A stretch of 64,000 bases of DNA from Sphingobium psychrophilum (GCF_012927105.1 NZ_JABBFV010000006.1:1-64000), one strand, 5' to 3'. Positions 27,280 to 36,986 are shown, counted from the first letter of the stretch. Notes: a model not told the origin generated them from the letters alone. Made by a program: numbers and translations.

Positions 27280-28131
27280 TTACAGCCCGTTCGGCATAGG
27301 CCCGGCGACCAGCATCGGGTCGATCCGCGCCTCATTCCATTTCATCCCCCAATGGAGATGCGGCCCCGTCGCGCGCCCGGTTGCGCCGACCGCGCCGATG
27401 CGTTGCCCTTGTGCCACAGGGTCGCCAACCTTCACGTCGATTCGCGACAGATGCAGGAAGGCGCTGTTGAGGCCATGGCCATGGTCGATCATCAGCAAAT
27501 GCCCCTCCAGCGTGAAGGACTTGTCCGCGGCGGCCAGGATCACCACGCCATCGGCCGGCGCCACCACCGGCACGCCGGTCGCACCCGCCACATCGACGCC
27601 GCCATGATAGGCGCCGGGCGTCCCCTGATAGACGCGCTGCGACCCGAACAGCCCCGATATCCGCCCGATCCGCGGCCAGATGAAGCGCTGCCGCCACCCT
27701 TGCGCGTCCGTCACCGTCTCGCGGGCAGCGGCGATCGCCTCCAGTTCCGGCTTGCGCAGCGCCAGAAAGGCTTCGGTGCTCTTGGTCGGCCGCATGGGCG
27801 CGTCGATCCGCTCGATCCGCCAGGCGCGGGGGGCGACGGTCAGCGTGCGTTCGATCGTGCGCGCACTGGGCAACCGGGCAACCAGGCGCGCGGTCGGCGC
27901 GGCATCGCGGTCGAACGCGATCAGGAAACGCCCGTCGGCGTCCACTGGCACGAGTTGCGCGTCCAGCTTGAGCGCCACCGTCCCGGCGGGCGCCGTGCCG
28001 ACCAGTGTGCCACCCTGCGTCGCTGCGCCGGTCAGCTGAAAATCGGTCCGCGTCTCCAGGGGACGAGCGCCGGGCTGCGCGACCGCCGCGCCGGCGCAGG
28101 CCAGCAGCAGCGTTAGGCCGATCCGCCTCAT
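27280..28131 (-). CDS. M23-family (LytM) peptidoglycan endopeptidase
   Basis: A 283-residue exported protein with a signal peptide (1-19, ending AAVAQ). A beta-rich N-terminal region (about 20-140) precedes a LytM domain with the zinc ligands in YHGGVDVAG (His and Asp) and GPHLHWGM (His-x-His), plus the third His in MIDHGHGLNSAFLHLS. All catalytic residues are present, so it is likely an active endopeptidase cutting peptidoglycan crosslinks. The ATG at 28131 overlaps the DUF2093 stop (ATGA). The order xseA-DUF2093-M23 on one strand is common in sphingomonads. Confidence 0.92.
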   Translation of the reverse strand: MRRIGLTLLLACAGAAVAQPGARPLETRTDFQLTGAATQGGTLVGTAPAGTVALKLDAQLVPVDADGRFLIAFDRDAAPTARLVARLPSARTIERTLTVAPRAWRIERIDAPMRPTKSTEAFLALRKPELEAIAAARETVTDAQGWRQRFIWPRIGRISGLFGSQRVYQGTPGAYHGGVDVAGATGVPVVAPADGVVILAAADKSFTLEGHLLMIDHGHGLNSAFLHLSRIDVKVGDPVAQGQRIGAVGATGRATGPHLHWGMKWNEARIDPMLVAGPMPNGL

Positions 28132-28340
28132 CGCGGCCCAAGCGCCTTCAATTCCGCCTGCACCGACGCCTCGGCGTTGGCATAGGGTTCCTGCCGCGCG
28201 ATGCTCCAATAGCGCAGATCCTCCAGCGCGATCTTCCGCCCGGTCACAGCGCACAGGACATGGTCGCCTGCCTGCAACACGCGGAAACTATAGGGCATAT
28301 AATGGAGCCGGGCGATCCGGTCGCGGTTGGACATCAACAT
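28128..28340 (-). CDS. DUF2093 small protein
   Basis: A 70-residue protein of the alphaproteobacterial DUF2093 family. The family pattern is visible: ARLHYMPYSFRVLQAGDHVL, CAVTGRKIALEDLRYWS and QEPYA. There is no signal peptide. It lies 23 bases downstream of xseA and overlaps the M23 peptidase start by 4 bases, so all three are probably cotranscribed. The family has no known function. Confidence 0.88.
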   Translation of the reverse strand: MLMSNRDRIARLHYMPYSFRVLQAGDHVLCAVTGRKIALEDLRYWSIARQEPYANAEASVQAELKALGPR

Positions 28341-28363
28341 GGGTCAGGCCTTTCTTCGCCGCT

Positions 28364-29866
28364 TCAGGAAAACAGATCCTGCTGCGGCGTGTCGTCCGCC
28401 TCGCGCGTCTTGCGCACCGGCCGCGATGACGAAGATATAGCGTCCGGCGGGCGCTTCTCAAGCGGGGGCGCATCGCCAATGGCGGCGTCTACCGTGCCAT
28501 CCTTGAAATGCAGTGTCACCCGGCCCGCCGCCTGCGCCGCCGCCACCGATTGCACCAGCCGCCCCTGCGCCATCACCCGCGCATAGCCTTTTTGCAGCGG
28601 CCGATCGGGATCGAGCGAGGCGAAATGGCGCGATACCCGGTCGAAGGCGATGGCGCGATCGGACAAGGCGCGTTGCAGATAGTCGGGGCGCAGCTTCAGC
28701 CGGTCGAGCCGTTCGCCCGCACGCTGGACATGCTGACGCAGCAGGGCGGGTCGCAACGCGCCGCCTGCTTCGTTCAAGTGCGCGCGCGCCACCACGAGCC
28801 GGTGGCTCAAACCGCGATTGAGCCGCGCGCTGGCGTCATCCAGCCGCTGCCGCTGGGGGCTGAGCAGCATGTCGGGCGTCGGCATCAGCCGCGCCTGCAT
28901 CTCCAGCCTTTCTCTTGCCTGCGCCGCACCGCGCCGGACCGCGCGCCCGGCGCGCAGGCCCATCTCGGTCAATCCCGCCAGCAATTCTGCCCGCACCGGC
29001 ACCGCCATTTCGGCGGCAGCGGTGGGCGTGGGCGCGCGCCGGTCGGCGGCATAGTCGCACAGCGTCGTATCCGTTTCATGCCCCACCGCCGATATGATCG
29101 GGATGGTGCAGTCGGCCACCGCCCGCACCACGATCTCCTCGTTGAAGCTCCACAGATCCTCGATCGACCCGCCGCCGCGCGCGACGATCACCAAATCCGG
29201 GCGCGGCACCGGCCCGCTGCCGTCCATCGCCGAAAAGCCCCGCACGGCGCGCGCCACCTGCTCGGCCGCGCCCTGCCCCTGCACCAGCACCGGCCAGACC
29301 AGCACATTGGTCGGGCAACGATCGGCCAGCCGATGCAATATGTCGCGGATCACCGCCCCGGTCGGCGACGTCACGACGCCGATGGTGCGCGGCAGGAAGG
29401 GCAGGGGCTTCTTGCGTTCGACCGCAAACAGCCCTTCGCCCGCCAGTTTCGCCTTCAGCTTCTCCAGCAGCGCCATCAGCGCGCCTTCGCCCGCCAACTC
29501 CATCCGCTCGATCACGATCTGATATTTCGACCGCCCCGGATAAGTGGTCAGCTTGCCTGTCGCGATCACCTCGACGCCATCCTGCGGCGAAAAGGCCAGC
29601 CGCTGCGCGCCACCCTTCCACATCACCCCGTCCAGCACGGCGCTCTCATCCTTCAGCGCCAGATAGAGGTGCCCCGACGCCGCTCGCTTGAAACCGGAAA
29701 TCTCGCCGCGCAGGCGGACATGGCCGAACCGGTCCTCGACCGTGCGCTTGAGCATCCCCGACAATTCGCTGACGCTGAGCGGCGGTGCGTTGTCCCCTGC
29801 GCGTTCCTCCGCTAACAGGCGGCCCGAACTGTCATAGGCATCGAAATCCGGGGACATGGGCGACAT
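28364..29866 (-). CDS. xseA: Exodeoxyribonuclease VII large subunit
   Basis: A 500-residue nuclease subunit that with XseB degrades single-stranded DNA into oligonucleotides. An N-terminal OB-fold (about residues 18-115, with [20 protein letters not shown]) is followed by the catalytic domain containing [16 protein letters not shown] and [20 protein letters not shown], both strong family signatures, and a long coiled-coil region (about 290-420). Three ATGs are possible (29872, 29866, 29857). 29866 is chosen because AAGG lies 6 bases upstream. Its start overlaps the divergent purD start, leaving no intergenic DNA. Confidence 0.95.
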   Translation of the reverse strand: MSPMSPDFDAYDSSGRLLAEERAGDNAPPLSVSELSGMLKRTVEDRFGHVRLRGEISGFKRAASGHLYLALKDESAVLDGVMWKGGAQRLAFSPQDGVEVIATGKLTTYPGRSKYQIVIERMELAGEGALMALLEKLKAKLAGEGLFAVERKKPLPFLPRTIGVVTSPTGAVIRDILHRLADRCPTNVLVWPVLVQGQGAAEQVARAVRGFSAMDGSGPVPRPDLVIVARGGGSIEDLWSFNEEIVVRAVADCTIPIISAVGHETDTTLCDYAADRRAPTPTAAAEMAVPVRAELLAGLTEMGLRAGRAVRRGAAQARERLEMQARLMPTPDMLLSPQRQRLDDASARLNRGLSHRLVVARAHLNEAGGALRPALLRQHVQRAGERLDRLKLRPDYLQRALSDRAIAFDRVSRHFASLDPDRPLQKGYARVMAQGRLVQSVAAAQAAGRVTLHFKDGTVDAAIGDAPPLEKRPPDAISSSSRPVRKTREADDTPQQDLFS

Positions 29867-31142
29867 GAACATCCTTTTGCTTGGCGGCGGCGGCCGCGAA
29901 CATGCGCTGGCGTGGAAGCTGGCGCAATCGCCCCGGCTCGATACGCTCTACGCCGCGCCGGGCAATCCGGGCATAGCCGAGCATGCCACTTTGGTCGACC
30001 TCGACGCGACGGATCATCGCACCGTCCTCGATTTCTGCACCCGCCATTCGATCGGTCTGGTGGTGATCGGGCCGGAAGCGCCGCTGGTCGATGGCCTGGC
30101 CGACAATCTGCGCACTATGGGCGTGCCGGTATTTGGTCCCAACAAGAAGGCCGCGCAACTGGAAGGGTCGAAGGGCTTTACCAAGGATCTGTGCCAGCGC
30201 GCGAACATCCCTACCGCCGCCTATGTCCGCGTCACGAGCAAGGACGGCGCGGTCGCCGCGCTGGACGATTTCACTTTGCCGGTGGTCATCAAGGCCGACG
30301 GGCTGGCCGCGGGCAAGGGCGTCATCATCGCGGAAACGCGCGACGAGGCGATCGACGCGCTCGACACCATGTTCTCCGGCGCGTTTGGCGCAGCGGGCGA
30401 AGAAGTGGTGCTGGAAGAATTTATGACCGGCGAAGAAGCCAGCTTCTTTGCGCTCACCGATGGCGTCGCGATCCTGCCCTTCGGCTCGGCCCAGGACCAT
30501 AAGCGCGTCGGCGACGGCGATACCGGCCCCAATACCGGCGGCATGGGTGCCTACAGCCCGGCCCGCGTGCTGACGTCGGAACTGGAGGCTCAGGTGATGG
30601 AAACCATCATCCGCCCGACCGTCGAGACGATGGCGGCCGAAGCCATGCCGTATTCGGGCGTCCTCTATGCCGGGCTGATGCTGACGGCGGACGGCCCCAA
30701 GCTGATCGAATATAATGCCCGCTTCGGCGACCCCGAATGTCAGGTGCTGATGACCCGTTTCGACGGCGATCTTATCGACCTGCTGCTCGCCGTGGCGCAA
30801 GGGACGCTGGCCGATCAGGGGCCGGTCCAACTGGCGGATCGCACCGCGCTCACGATCGTCATTGCGGCCAACGGCTATCCCGGCACGCCCGACAAGGGCG
30901 GCGCGATCGGTGGGATCGTGGCCGCGGAGCAGGGCGGGGCGAAGATTTTCCATGCCGGCACCGCCGAAAAAAATGGCGCGCTGGTCGCCAATGGCGGGCG
31001 CGTCCTCAACGTCACGGCAACTGCGGATACGGTCGGCGCGGCGCAGGCTGCGGCTTATGCTGCGGTGGACGCGCTCGATTTCCCGACCGGCTTCTGCCGT
31101 CGTGACATCGGCTGGCGAGAAGTCGCGCGCGAAGCGCAATAG
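29865..31142 (+). CDS. purD: Phosphoribosylamine-glycine ligase
   Basis: A 425-residue ATP-grasp enzyme joining glycine to phosphoribosylamine, the second step of purine synthesis. It has the N-domain [19 protein letters not shown], the conserved ELATP region here read as [31 protein letters not shown], the ATP-grasp loop [15 protein letters not shown] and [12 protein letters not shown] (metal and glycine binding). ATG 29865 matches the family start; an in-frame ATG at 29856 is also possible. The gene begins inside the xseA 5' end on the other strand. It is apparently alone, as purD usually is in this group. Confidence 0.96.
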   Translation: MNILLLGGGGREHALAWKLAQSPRLDTLYAAPGNPGIAEHATLVDLDATDHRTVLDFCTRHSIGLVVIGPEAPLVDGLADNLRTMGVPVFGPNKKAAQLEGSKGFTKDLCQRANIPTAAYVRVTSKDGAVAALDDFTLPVVIKADGLAAGKGVIIAETRDEAIDALDTMFSGAFGAAGEEVVLEEFMTGEEASFFALTDGVAILPFGSAQDHKRVGDGDTGPNTGGMGAYSPARVLTSELEAQVMETIIRPTVETMAAEAMPYSGVLYAGLMLTADGPKLIEYNARFGDPECQVLMTRFDGDLIDLLLAVAQGTLADQGPVQLADRTALTIVIAANGYPGTPDKGGAIGGIVAAEQGGAKIFHAGTAEKNGALVANGGRVLNVTATADTVGAAQAAAYAAVDALDFPTGFCRRDIGWREVAREAQ

Positions 31143-31213
31143 GCCATGCTCTTGCGGCGGGTGGCAAAGCGTCCTTAAATAGCGTCAGGATTTGGCAGGG
31201 GAGACGGAGCGCG

Positions 31214-31825
31214 ATGCAGGAATTCTTCATGGACTATGGACTGTGGCTGCTAGTCGCATTGCTGGTCGTCATCGCGCTGGTCTTCCTGCTGTCGGGCAAG
31301 CGCAAGGCGGAAGAACCGGTCGAACCGTCCGTTCCGGTCGCCGCGCCACCCTCGGTGCCGACGCCCACGGCACCTACCCCATTTGTCGATCCGATCATCG
31401 CGGCGCCAGTTGCTGTGGCGCCGGTCGTGGTGGAGCCTGTTGCGCCGGTGGAGCCGATCGCGCCCGTCGAACCCGTCGCCCCGGTCGTGCCCATCGAACC
31501 GATGCCCGCGCCGGAACCCATGCCGGAACCCGCCCCCGCGCGCGAGCCGATCCCCGCCTCGCCGGCCATTGCGGCGATCGCGGATGAGGATGACGACCTG
31601 CTGCGCCTCAAGGGCGTCGGTCCCAAACTCAAGAGTTTGCTAATCGAACTCGGCGTCACCCGCTATGCCCAGATCGCCGCCTGGGGTGATGTGGACATCG
31701 CCGCGATCGACGCGAAGCTCGGTAATTTCAAAGGCCGCCCGGTGCGCGACCATTGGGTCGACCAGGCGAAATATCTCGCCGCCGGCGATATTGCCGGCTT
31801 CGAAGCGAAATATGGCAAGCTCTGA
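31214..31825 (+). CDS. Membrane-anchored helix-hairpin-helix protein
   Basis: A 203-residue protein. Residues 6-28 form a single membrane helix with a short N-terminal tail. A stretch of about 90 residues follows, made of Pro, Val, Ala and Glu (repeats of the type PVAPVEPIAPVEP). The C-terminal domain (about 125-203) contains LLRLKGVGPKLKSLLIELGV, a helix-hairpin-helix of the kind seen in predicted 5' nucleases and DUF4332-like proteins. The Pro-rich region would act as a spacer holding a nucleic-acid-binding domain away from the membrane. GGGAGACGGAG precedes the ATG. Function unknown. Confidence 0.8.
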   Translation: MQEFFMDYGLWLLVALLVVIALVFLLSGKRKAEEPVEPSVPVAAPPSVPTPTAPTPFVDPIIAAPVAVAPVVVEPVAPVEPIAPVEPVAPVVPIEPMPAPEPMPEPAPAREPIPASPAIAAIADEDDDLLRLKGVGPKLKSLLIELGVTRYAQIAAWGDVDIAAIDAKLGNFKGRPVRDHWVDQAKYLAAGDIAGFEAKYGKL

Positions 31826-31859
31826 CCTCATCTGAAATGGGCAGCCCGCCCTGATTCCA

Positions 31860-32816
31860 TCAGGCCGGCTGTGGTGCCGCGCCCGGCGCAACGCCGACCG
31901 GTCGCGGCGACGGCGCGCTGCCAAGCAAGCGGCGGATCAGCGCGCCGGGCGCGAGCATGCGGCTGACGAGCAGCAGGATCAGGATCGAGAGCGCCAGCGT
32001 CGCCGTCGCGCTCGCGCCGCTTGCCAGCGCCGCCCCCATCACCAGCGGGTGCCAGAGGTAGAAGAACAGGCTGTCCCGGCCGACGCGATTGAGCGGGGCG
32101 AAGGACAGGCGCAGTGCCGACAATCTGGGCAGCAGCGCTATCAGGCCCAGGCACATCATCAGCCGCGCCGGAACATAGGCCAGCCCGTTTCCGCTGCCCT
32201 GCAGGCCCGCCCACCAGGTCAGGCCCAATGCCATGATCAGCAACGCGACGCCCAGATAGCGGGTCGGCAACCCCTTTTCCGCCATCAGCATGCCAAAGAA
32301 GAAATAGACCGGAAAGCGCAAGAAACGGCTGTCGGGCGACAGCAGGCTGATCCCGACCGGCCCATGATCCAGGCCAAAGCCATACATGGTCGCCAAGCTG
32401 ATCGGCGCACCGATCGCCAGCAGCAACAGCGGCGGCAAGGGAAGGAGGCGGGTCATCAGGATCAGGAAGAAGAGGACCGGCACATACCAGAGATGGAAGG
32501 GCGGACGTAGCACCAGGTCCAGCGGGGCGGTCCACGACACGGGCCAGCCGCTCACCAGCAGATAGATGATCAACGCGACCAGCCAGGGCAGCAACATACG
32601 TTCGCCATAGCGGCCCAGCAGAACGCCAGTCTGTTCGGTGCGGGTGCGGGTGACGTTCAGCAGATAGCCCGATATGCCGATCATCAACGGCATGCGGAAC
32701 CCTGCGCCGATCCACAGCACCGGATGTTGCTGATGGGCAAGCTCCATGGCATGCCCGGCCATCACCAAAAGGATCAAGACCCCCTTGAGAAGGTCGATCG
32801 ACGGATTTTTGCCCAC
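31860..32816 (-). CDS. Acyltransferase 3 family integral membrane protein
   Basis: A 318-residue protein with about ten membrane helices and the acyltransferase-3 signature near the N-terminus (IDLLKGVLILLVMAGHAMEL, containing the conserved catalytic His in GH). Members move acetyl or other acyl groups onto sugars, polysaccharides or lipids at the membrane. The GTG start at 32816 has GGGGG upstream and places the motif at the usual distance. It is divergent from an SGNH hydrolase gene; such hydrolases are often acyltransferase partners in polysaccharide O-acetylation. Confidence 0.85.
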   Translation of the reverse strand: MGKNPSIDLLKGVLILLVMAGHAMELAHQQHPVLWIGAGFRMPLMIGISGYLLNVTRTRTEQTGVLLGRYGERMLLPWLVALIIYLLVSGWPVSWTAPLDLVLRPPFHLWYVPVLFFLILMTRLLPLPPLLLLAIGAPISLATMYGFGLDHGPVGISLLSPDSRFLRFPVYFFFGMLMAEKGLPTRYLGVALLIMALGLTWWAGLQGSGNGLAYVPARLMMCLGLIALLPRLSALRLSFAPLNRVGRDSLFFYLWHPLVMGAALASGASATATLALSILILLLVSRMLAPGALIRRLLGSAPSPRPVGVAPGAAPQPA

Positions 32817-32965
32817 GCTGATAAACCCCCGGCCCCGCGCGATTCTGCATCCTGTGTGCTTGCAAACGCTTTAAAATATGTGGTGAACGGATATTGTACG
32901 GGATCATTGCGGATGTTTTCGTCCCGAAAAACCGCCATCATGCTCGCCATCTGAAGGTCGTTCTA

Positions 32966-33667
32966 TTGCAAAGCATCGATTCCTCGCCTCTCGCCAAGCT
33001 GCTCATGGCGCTGCTCGTCTTCGCCATGATCATCGTGGGATGGCGGCTTTATGGGCGCTATCGCGAATCCACGGCCAGCCTTCCCGACAGCATGTCCGTC
33101 GCTGGCAATTGCACGCTATGGTTCGTGGGCAGTTCGTCGATCCATCGCTGGACCAGCCTTGATCGGGACATGACGCCTTGGGCGGTGGAAAATCGCGGCA
33201 TCAATGGCGCCATGTTGACCGATATCCTGCCGCGCTTCACCAATATCAAGGCCAAGGAGGGGCGCCCACGCGCGCTGATTCTCTACGTCGGCGAAAATGA
33301 CATCGCCAATGATGTGCCGGTACGCACGGTGATGCGCCAACTCGCCAGCCTGTTCGATCTGCGCGACCGGCTCTTGCCCGATGTCCCCGTATTGCTGCTG
33401 TCGGCGAAACCCAGTCCGGGGCGCTTGGGGTTTTTGGGCGAACAAAGGATATTCAACGCTGCGGCGCAGCAATTCCTGCTCCACATGCGCGCGGCCCATT
33501 ATGCCGATATCACAACCCCACTTTTCGTCGGTGGCGCAATGGGCGACAATTATCAGCCCGATGGGGTGCATATGAATGCGCGTGGCTATCGCATCTGGGC
33601 CGAAGTGGTGCGTAAGCGGCTGCGCGATATCCTGCCCCCCGACGTGACGCGCGCTTGCGCGCCATGA
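32966..33667 (+). CDS. SGNH/GDSL-family hydrolase, membrane anchored
   Basis: A 233-residue protein with an N-terminal membrane anchor (about residues 10-28) and an SGNH hydrolase domain. The catalytic blocks are present: block I LWFVGSSSIHRW (Ser), block II ENRGINGAM (Gly), block III LYVGENDIAND (Asn) and block V QPDGVHMNARG (Asp and His). It would act on ester-linked acyl groups in the periplasm. The start is uncertain: TTG 32966 with GAAGG upstream is chosen, but the frame is open to 32894. Its partner may be the divergent acyltransferase. Confidence 0.82.
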   Translation: MQSIDSSPLAKLLMALLVFAMIIVGWRLYGRYRESTASLPDSMSVAGNCTLWFVGSSSIHRWTSLDRDMTPWAVENRGINGAMLTDILPRFTNIKAKEGRPRALILYVGENDIANDVPVRTVMRQLASLFDLRDRLLPDVPVLLLSAKPSPGRLGFLGEQRIFNAAAQQFLLHMRAAHYADITTPLFVGGAMGDNYQPDGVHMNARGYRIWAEVVRKRLRDILPPDVTRACAP

Positions 33668-33692
33668 CGCCGGGGACAGGACAAGTGGTGCA

Positions 33693-33953
33693 TCAGCGCT
33701 GGGCCAGCTGCACCGATGCCTTGCGGGTGATGGTCAGGCCGGCCTGCGCCCATTGCGCCTTCGAGCGGCAGCGAATCGTGGGAGCCAGCGATCCGCTCAG
33801 CGTTTCGCGGAAGCAATAGCGGTCGTTCTTCTGGTCATAGGTCACCTTGGCCTTGCCGAAGCTGCCCTGCGACTGGGCGAAGGCGGGGGTGCTGGCGGCC
33901 GAAACGGCAATGGCGGCGACGACGATAGCGGCGGTGAAAGCGATGGTCTTCAT
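33693..33953 (-). CDS. Small secreted two-cysteine protein
   Basis: An 86-residue exported protein with a signal peptide (residues 1-26, ending PAFAQ). The mature part has DRYCFRETLSGSLAPTIRCR followed by SKAQW, matching the pattern of the product of 20480-20737 (Cys, TGS/SGS, Cys, then A-x-W). The ATG at 33953 is followed by a normal signal sequence. It is probably a periplasmic protein with one disulfide. No function is known to me. Confidence 0.78.
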   Translation of the reverse strand: MKTIAFTAAIVVAAIAVSAASTPAFAQSQGSFGKAKVTYDQKNDRYCFRETLSGSLAPTIRCRSKAQWAQAGLTITRKASVQLAQR

Positions 33954-34234
33954 GAGGATTGTCCTTCCCTGAACATGTGGTTGGCGATCCTTGCTGGATC
34001 ATGCCAACGACATTGCAGGGGGCGTGCCAATTTCCAAAAATGGCAGGGAAACGCCGGTTTTTTCACCAATTCTAGAAATCACCTAATGGATTTTCACCAG
34101 TAATTGGCATTCTGTCCAACTTGTAAGGAAATTTTCCGGCAGCATCGAGATTCCCTGGCAAGGATTGTACCTTTTATCGCCGCCGCCGCTTCAAGACAGG
34201 CCATCCTCCTGCGGCATGATGATCCGACATGTGG

Positions 34235-34843
34235 TCAATTCCGCAAGAGGATGACGTGCAGGAATCGCGGACCATGCGCGCCGCGGACATAGGTGCCTTC
34301 GATATCGGTGGTGCCCGACACGCCGGTGACCCAATAATGGGCGCGGGGTTGCGGGCCGGTCAGCGGGGCATCCTCCAGATAGGGCGCGATGTCGCGGACG
34401 GCCAGCAGCACGATATGATGCAGCGCCAGGAAATTGGGTAGCATCGGGGCGGCCGGGCTGGTTTCGAAGATCAGCGACCCGGTTTCCGCGATCCCCCTGC
34501 GCGCGATAGCGAGGGCGGCCGCTTCGTCGGGCGCGGCGATGTCGTGCAGGGTGAAGCCGCCCCAGTCGCAGGCCGTCAGGCGCGGATCGGGGGGCAGGCA
34601 GAGCGTGCGCGCTTCACCCTGCCCCGCAAGATAGCGGGCGACGGCGGCAGGCAGGTCCGCCATGGACCCGATCACGTCATGGCTGGCATTGACGCTCGGC
34701 AAAGCGAGCCGGGCGAGAAATTCGGCTTCCAGCGCCGCCTCGTCCACCGCCGGACGCTCCGGCGCGACCAACAGCGCGTCGGCTTCCGCCTGGTCGGGCG
34801 ACGGTCCCTTCAACCGGGCGAGGATGGCGTCGCGCGCGCTCAT
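34235..34843 (-). CDS. lutC: LutC: L-lactate oxidation complex subunit (LUD domain)
   Basis: A 202-residue LUD-domain protein, the third subunit of the LutABC complex that oxidises L-lactate to pyruvate. Family segments include CDWGGFTLHDIAAPDEAAAL, RGIAETGSLIF and LHHIVLLAVRDI, then TDIEGTYVRGAHGPRFLHVI at the C-terminus. Its start overlaps the lutB stop by 4 bases. It is the last gene of an operon that begins with iclR and L-rhamnose dehydrogenase, so it is expected to serve the L-lactate made by the rhamnose pathway. Confidence 0.9.
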   Translation of the reverse strand: MSARDAILARLKGPSPDQAEADALLVAPERPAVDEAALEAEFLARLALPSVNASHDVIGSMADLPAAVARYLAGQGEARTLCLPPDPRLTACDWGGFTLHDIAAPDEAAALAIARRGIAETGSLIFETSPAAPMLPNFLALHHIVLLAVRDIAPYLEDAPLTGPQPRAHYWVTGVSGTTDIEGTYVRGAHGPRFLHVILLRN

Positions 34844-36234
34844 GGTCGGCGCGCCTTCTTATATTGCGCCATGAAGGTCTGCGCTGCGGGCTTGGGCATG
34901 TCGCGATGGCGGGTCCAGCCGCCCGCCAGCGGCAGTTTCGCGATCCAGCCTTTCGTCCCTAAAAGCCGCAGAACCCGCACGGCGATGGTGGTGCCCAGCC
35001 GATAGAGACGCGGCCGCGTCGCGACCCAGGCCCACAGGCCCAGCCCCGCGCGCATCGACGTCGGCTCCAGCCCCTCGCGCCAGCTTTTCTCGCGCCAGCC
35101 CTTGAGCAACGTGGGCAGCGGGATGCGCACCGGGCACACCTCCTGGCACTTGCCGTTGAGGGTGCAGGCGTGGATCAGGTCGCGATTGGGTGCCAGCCCG
35201 TCGAGCACCGGCGTCAACACCGCGCCCATCGGCCCTGGATAAGTGCCGCCATAGGCATGGCCGCCGATCTGACGGAACACGACGCAATGGTTCATGCACG
35301 CGCCGCAACGGATGCAGCGCAGCATCTCGGCCAGCCCCTCGTCGCGCATCTTCGTGCGGCCATTATCGACCAGCACGATATGCATTTCCTCCGGCCCGTC
35401 GCGATCGCCAGCGCGTTTCGGCCCGGTATAGAAGGTCGTATATTGGGTCAGCGCCGCGCCGGTGGCCGATCGCGCCAGCATCCGCAGCATATGGATGGCG
35501 TGCGGCATCGACGGCACGATCTTCTCGATCCCCGCCGTCACGATATGGACGCGCGGCGGCACCAGAGACAATTCGGCATTGCCTTCATTGGTGACGGTGC
35601 AGACCGCGCCGCTATCCGCGATCAGGAAATTCGCGCCCGAAATGCCGACATCCGCGCTCAGCATCTGCGTGCGCAGTTCCCGCCGCGCGCTTTGCGCCAT
35701 GGCGGCGATCGTCTCTTCCACATGGGGTGAGCGATGTTTCGCCTTGAACAGCGCCGACACCTGCTCGCGCGTCTTGTGCATGGCGGGCCAGATGATGTGC
35801 GACGGGCGTTCGTCGGCCAGCTGGATAATATGCTCGGCCAGGTCCGTCTCGACCCGGCCGATCCCGGCTTCGGCAAGCGCATGGGGCAGGCCGATCTCCT
35901 CGCCCAGCATCGACTTTGACCGCGCGACGCTCTTTGCGCCCGCTGCTTGGCAGATGTCGATGACGATCTTGCAGGCTTCGTCGGCCGTACTGGCCCAATG
36001 CACCTTTGCCCCTGCCGCGACGGCATTGGCTTCGAACTGCTCCAGATAAGGGCCGAGATGCGCGATCACATGATCCTTGATCGCGGCGGCGCGGGTGCGG
36101 GCGGCCTCGAAATCGGGGAAGGCGTCGATGGCGATGGTCCGCTTGGCCTCTGCTGTCCCCGCGGTGCGCTCGACCGCGATCTTCAGGATCGGGTCGGCCA
36201 GCGCCGCGTCGGCGCGGTCAGTGAAAGCGCTCAT
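34840..36234 (-). CDS. lutB: LutB: L-lactate oxidation iron-sulfur subunit
   Basis: A 464-residue protein with an N-terminal LUD domain (about residues 65-290) and two 4Fe-4S motifs: CIRCGACMNHC (about 305) and CTLNGKCQEVC (about 355), each followed by a distant Cys-Pro. This matches LutB/YkgF. The ATG at 36234 overlaps the lutA stop (ATGA); the longer upstream frame is antisense to lutA and not family-like. All expected Cys are present, so it looks functional. Confidence 0.93.
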   Translation of the reverse strand: MSAFTDRADAALADPILKIAVERTAGTAEAKRTIAIDAFPDFEAARTRAAAIKDHVIAHLGPYLEQFEANAVAAGAKVHWASTADEACKIVIDICQAAGAKSVARSKSMLGEEIGLPHALAEAGIGRVETDLAEHIIQLADERPSHIIWPAMHKTREQVSALFKAKHRSPHVEETIAAMAQSARRELRTQMLSADVGISGANFLIADSGAVCTVTNEGNAELSLVPPRVHIVTAGIEKIVPSMPHAIHMLRMLARSATGAALTQYTTFYTGPKRAGDRDGPEEMHIVLVDNGRTKMRDEGLAEMLRCIRCGACMNHCVVFRQIGGHAYGGTYPGPMGAVLTPVLDGLAPNRDLIHACTLNGKCQEVCPVRIPLPTLLKGWREKSWREGLEPTSMRAGLGLWAWVATRPRLYRLGTTIAVRVLRLLGTKGWIAKLPLAGGWTRHRDMPKPAAQTFMAQYKKARRP

Positions 36235-36986
36235 GCCTCTTCCCCGATCGCCGGCCCATCGCCCATGCCGGCGATCAGTTCGATCGCATGAAAGGCGCGT
36301 ATCTTGCTCCCCTGGCGATGCAGCTTGCCCGCCATGTTCATCAGGCAGCCCAGGTCGCCCGCCAGCAGCAGGTCGGCTCCGGTCGCATCTATCGCGTACG
36401 CCTTCTCGCCAACGATGGCGTTGGAAATGGCGGGATATTTGACGCAGAAGGTGCCGCCAAAGCCACAACATGTCTCTTCGCCCTGCAAAGGCGCGATACG
36501 CAAGCCGTCGATAGCCTTCAGTAACCGACGCGGCTGCGCCTTGATCCCCAGTTCGCGCAGGCCCGAACAGCTGTCATGATAGGTGGCCATGGCGTCCATC
36601 GACACGCCTTCCGGCCGCCAGCCGCATATCTCATCGAGATAGGCCATGACCTCCCACGTCTTCCTCGCCACCGCCTGTGCCCGCGGCAACCATTCGGGGT
36701 CATGCGCGAATATTTCGGGATAATGGCAGCGGATCGTCCCCGCACAGGAGCCGGACGGCACCACCACCGCCTCATAAGGCTCCAGCGCCACGATCGTCTG
36801 CTTCGCCAGTGCGGCGGCATGATCCCGGTCGCCGCTGTTGAGCGCGGGCTGGCCGCAACAGGTCTGCCCTTCCGGTACGACCACGTCGCACCCGGCCGCC
36901 TCCAGCGCGCGGATTGCGGCAAAGCCGATGCGGGGACGCATCATGTCGACCAGGCAGGTGACGAATAGGGCGACATTTCGGGGCAT
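36231..36986 (-). CDS. lutA: LutA: L-lactate oxidation CCG-domain subunit
   Basis: A 251-residue protein with two CCG domains, TCCGQPALN (about residue 42) and TCCGFGGTF (about 167), which bind iron-sulfur or heterodisulfide-type centres. The N-terminus ALFVTCLVDMMRP is typical of LutA/YkgE. The start and the stop of L-rhamnose dehydrogenase share a base (TAATG at 36984-36988), which is direct evidence for coupled expression with the rhamnose gene. Confidence 0.93.
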   Translation of the reverse strand: MPRNVALFVTCLVDMMRPRIGFAAIRALEAAGCDVVVPEGQTCCGQPALNSGDRDHAAALAKQTIVALEPYEAVVVPSGSCAGTIRCHYPEIFAHDPEWLPRAQAVARKTWEVMAYLDEICGWRPEGVSMDAMATYHDSCSGLRELGIKAQPRRLLKAIDGLRIAPLQGEETCCGFGGTFCVKYPAISNAIVGEKAYAIDATGADLLLAGDLGCLMNMAGKLHRQGSKIRAFHAIELIAGMGDGPAIGEEA

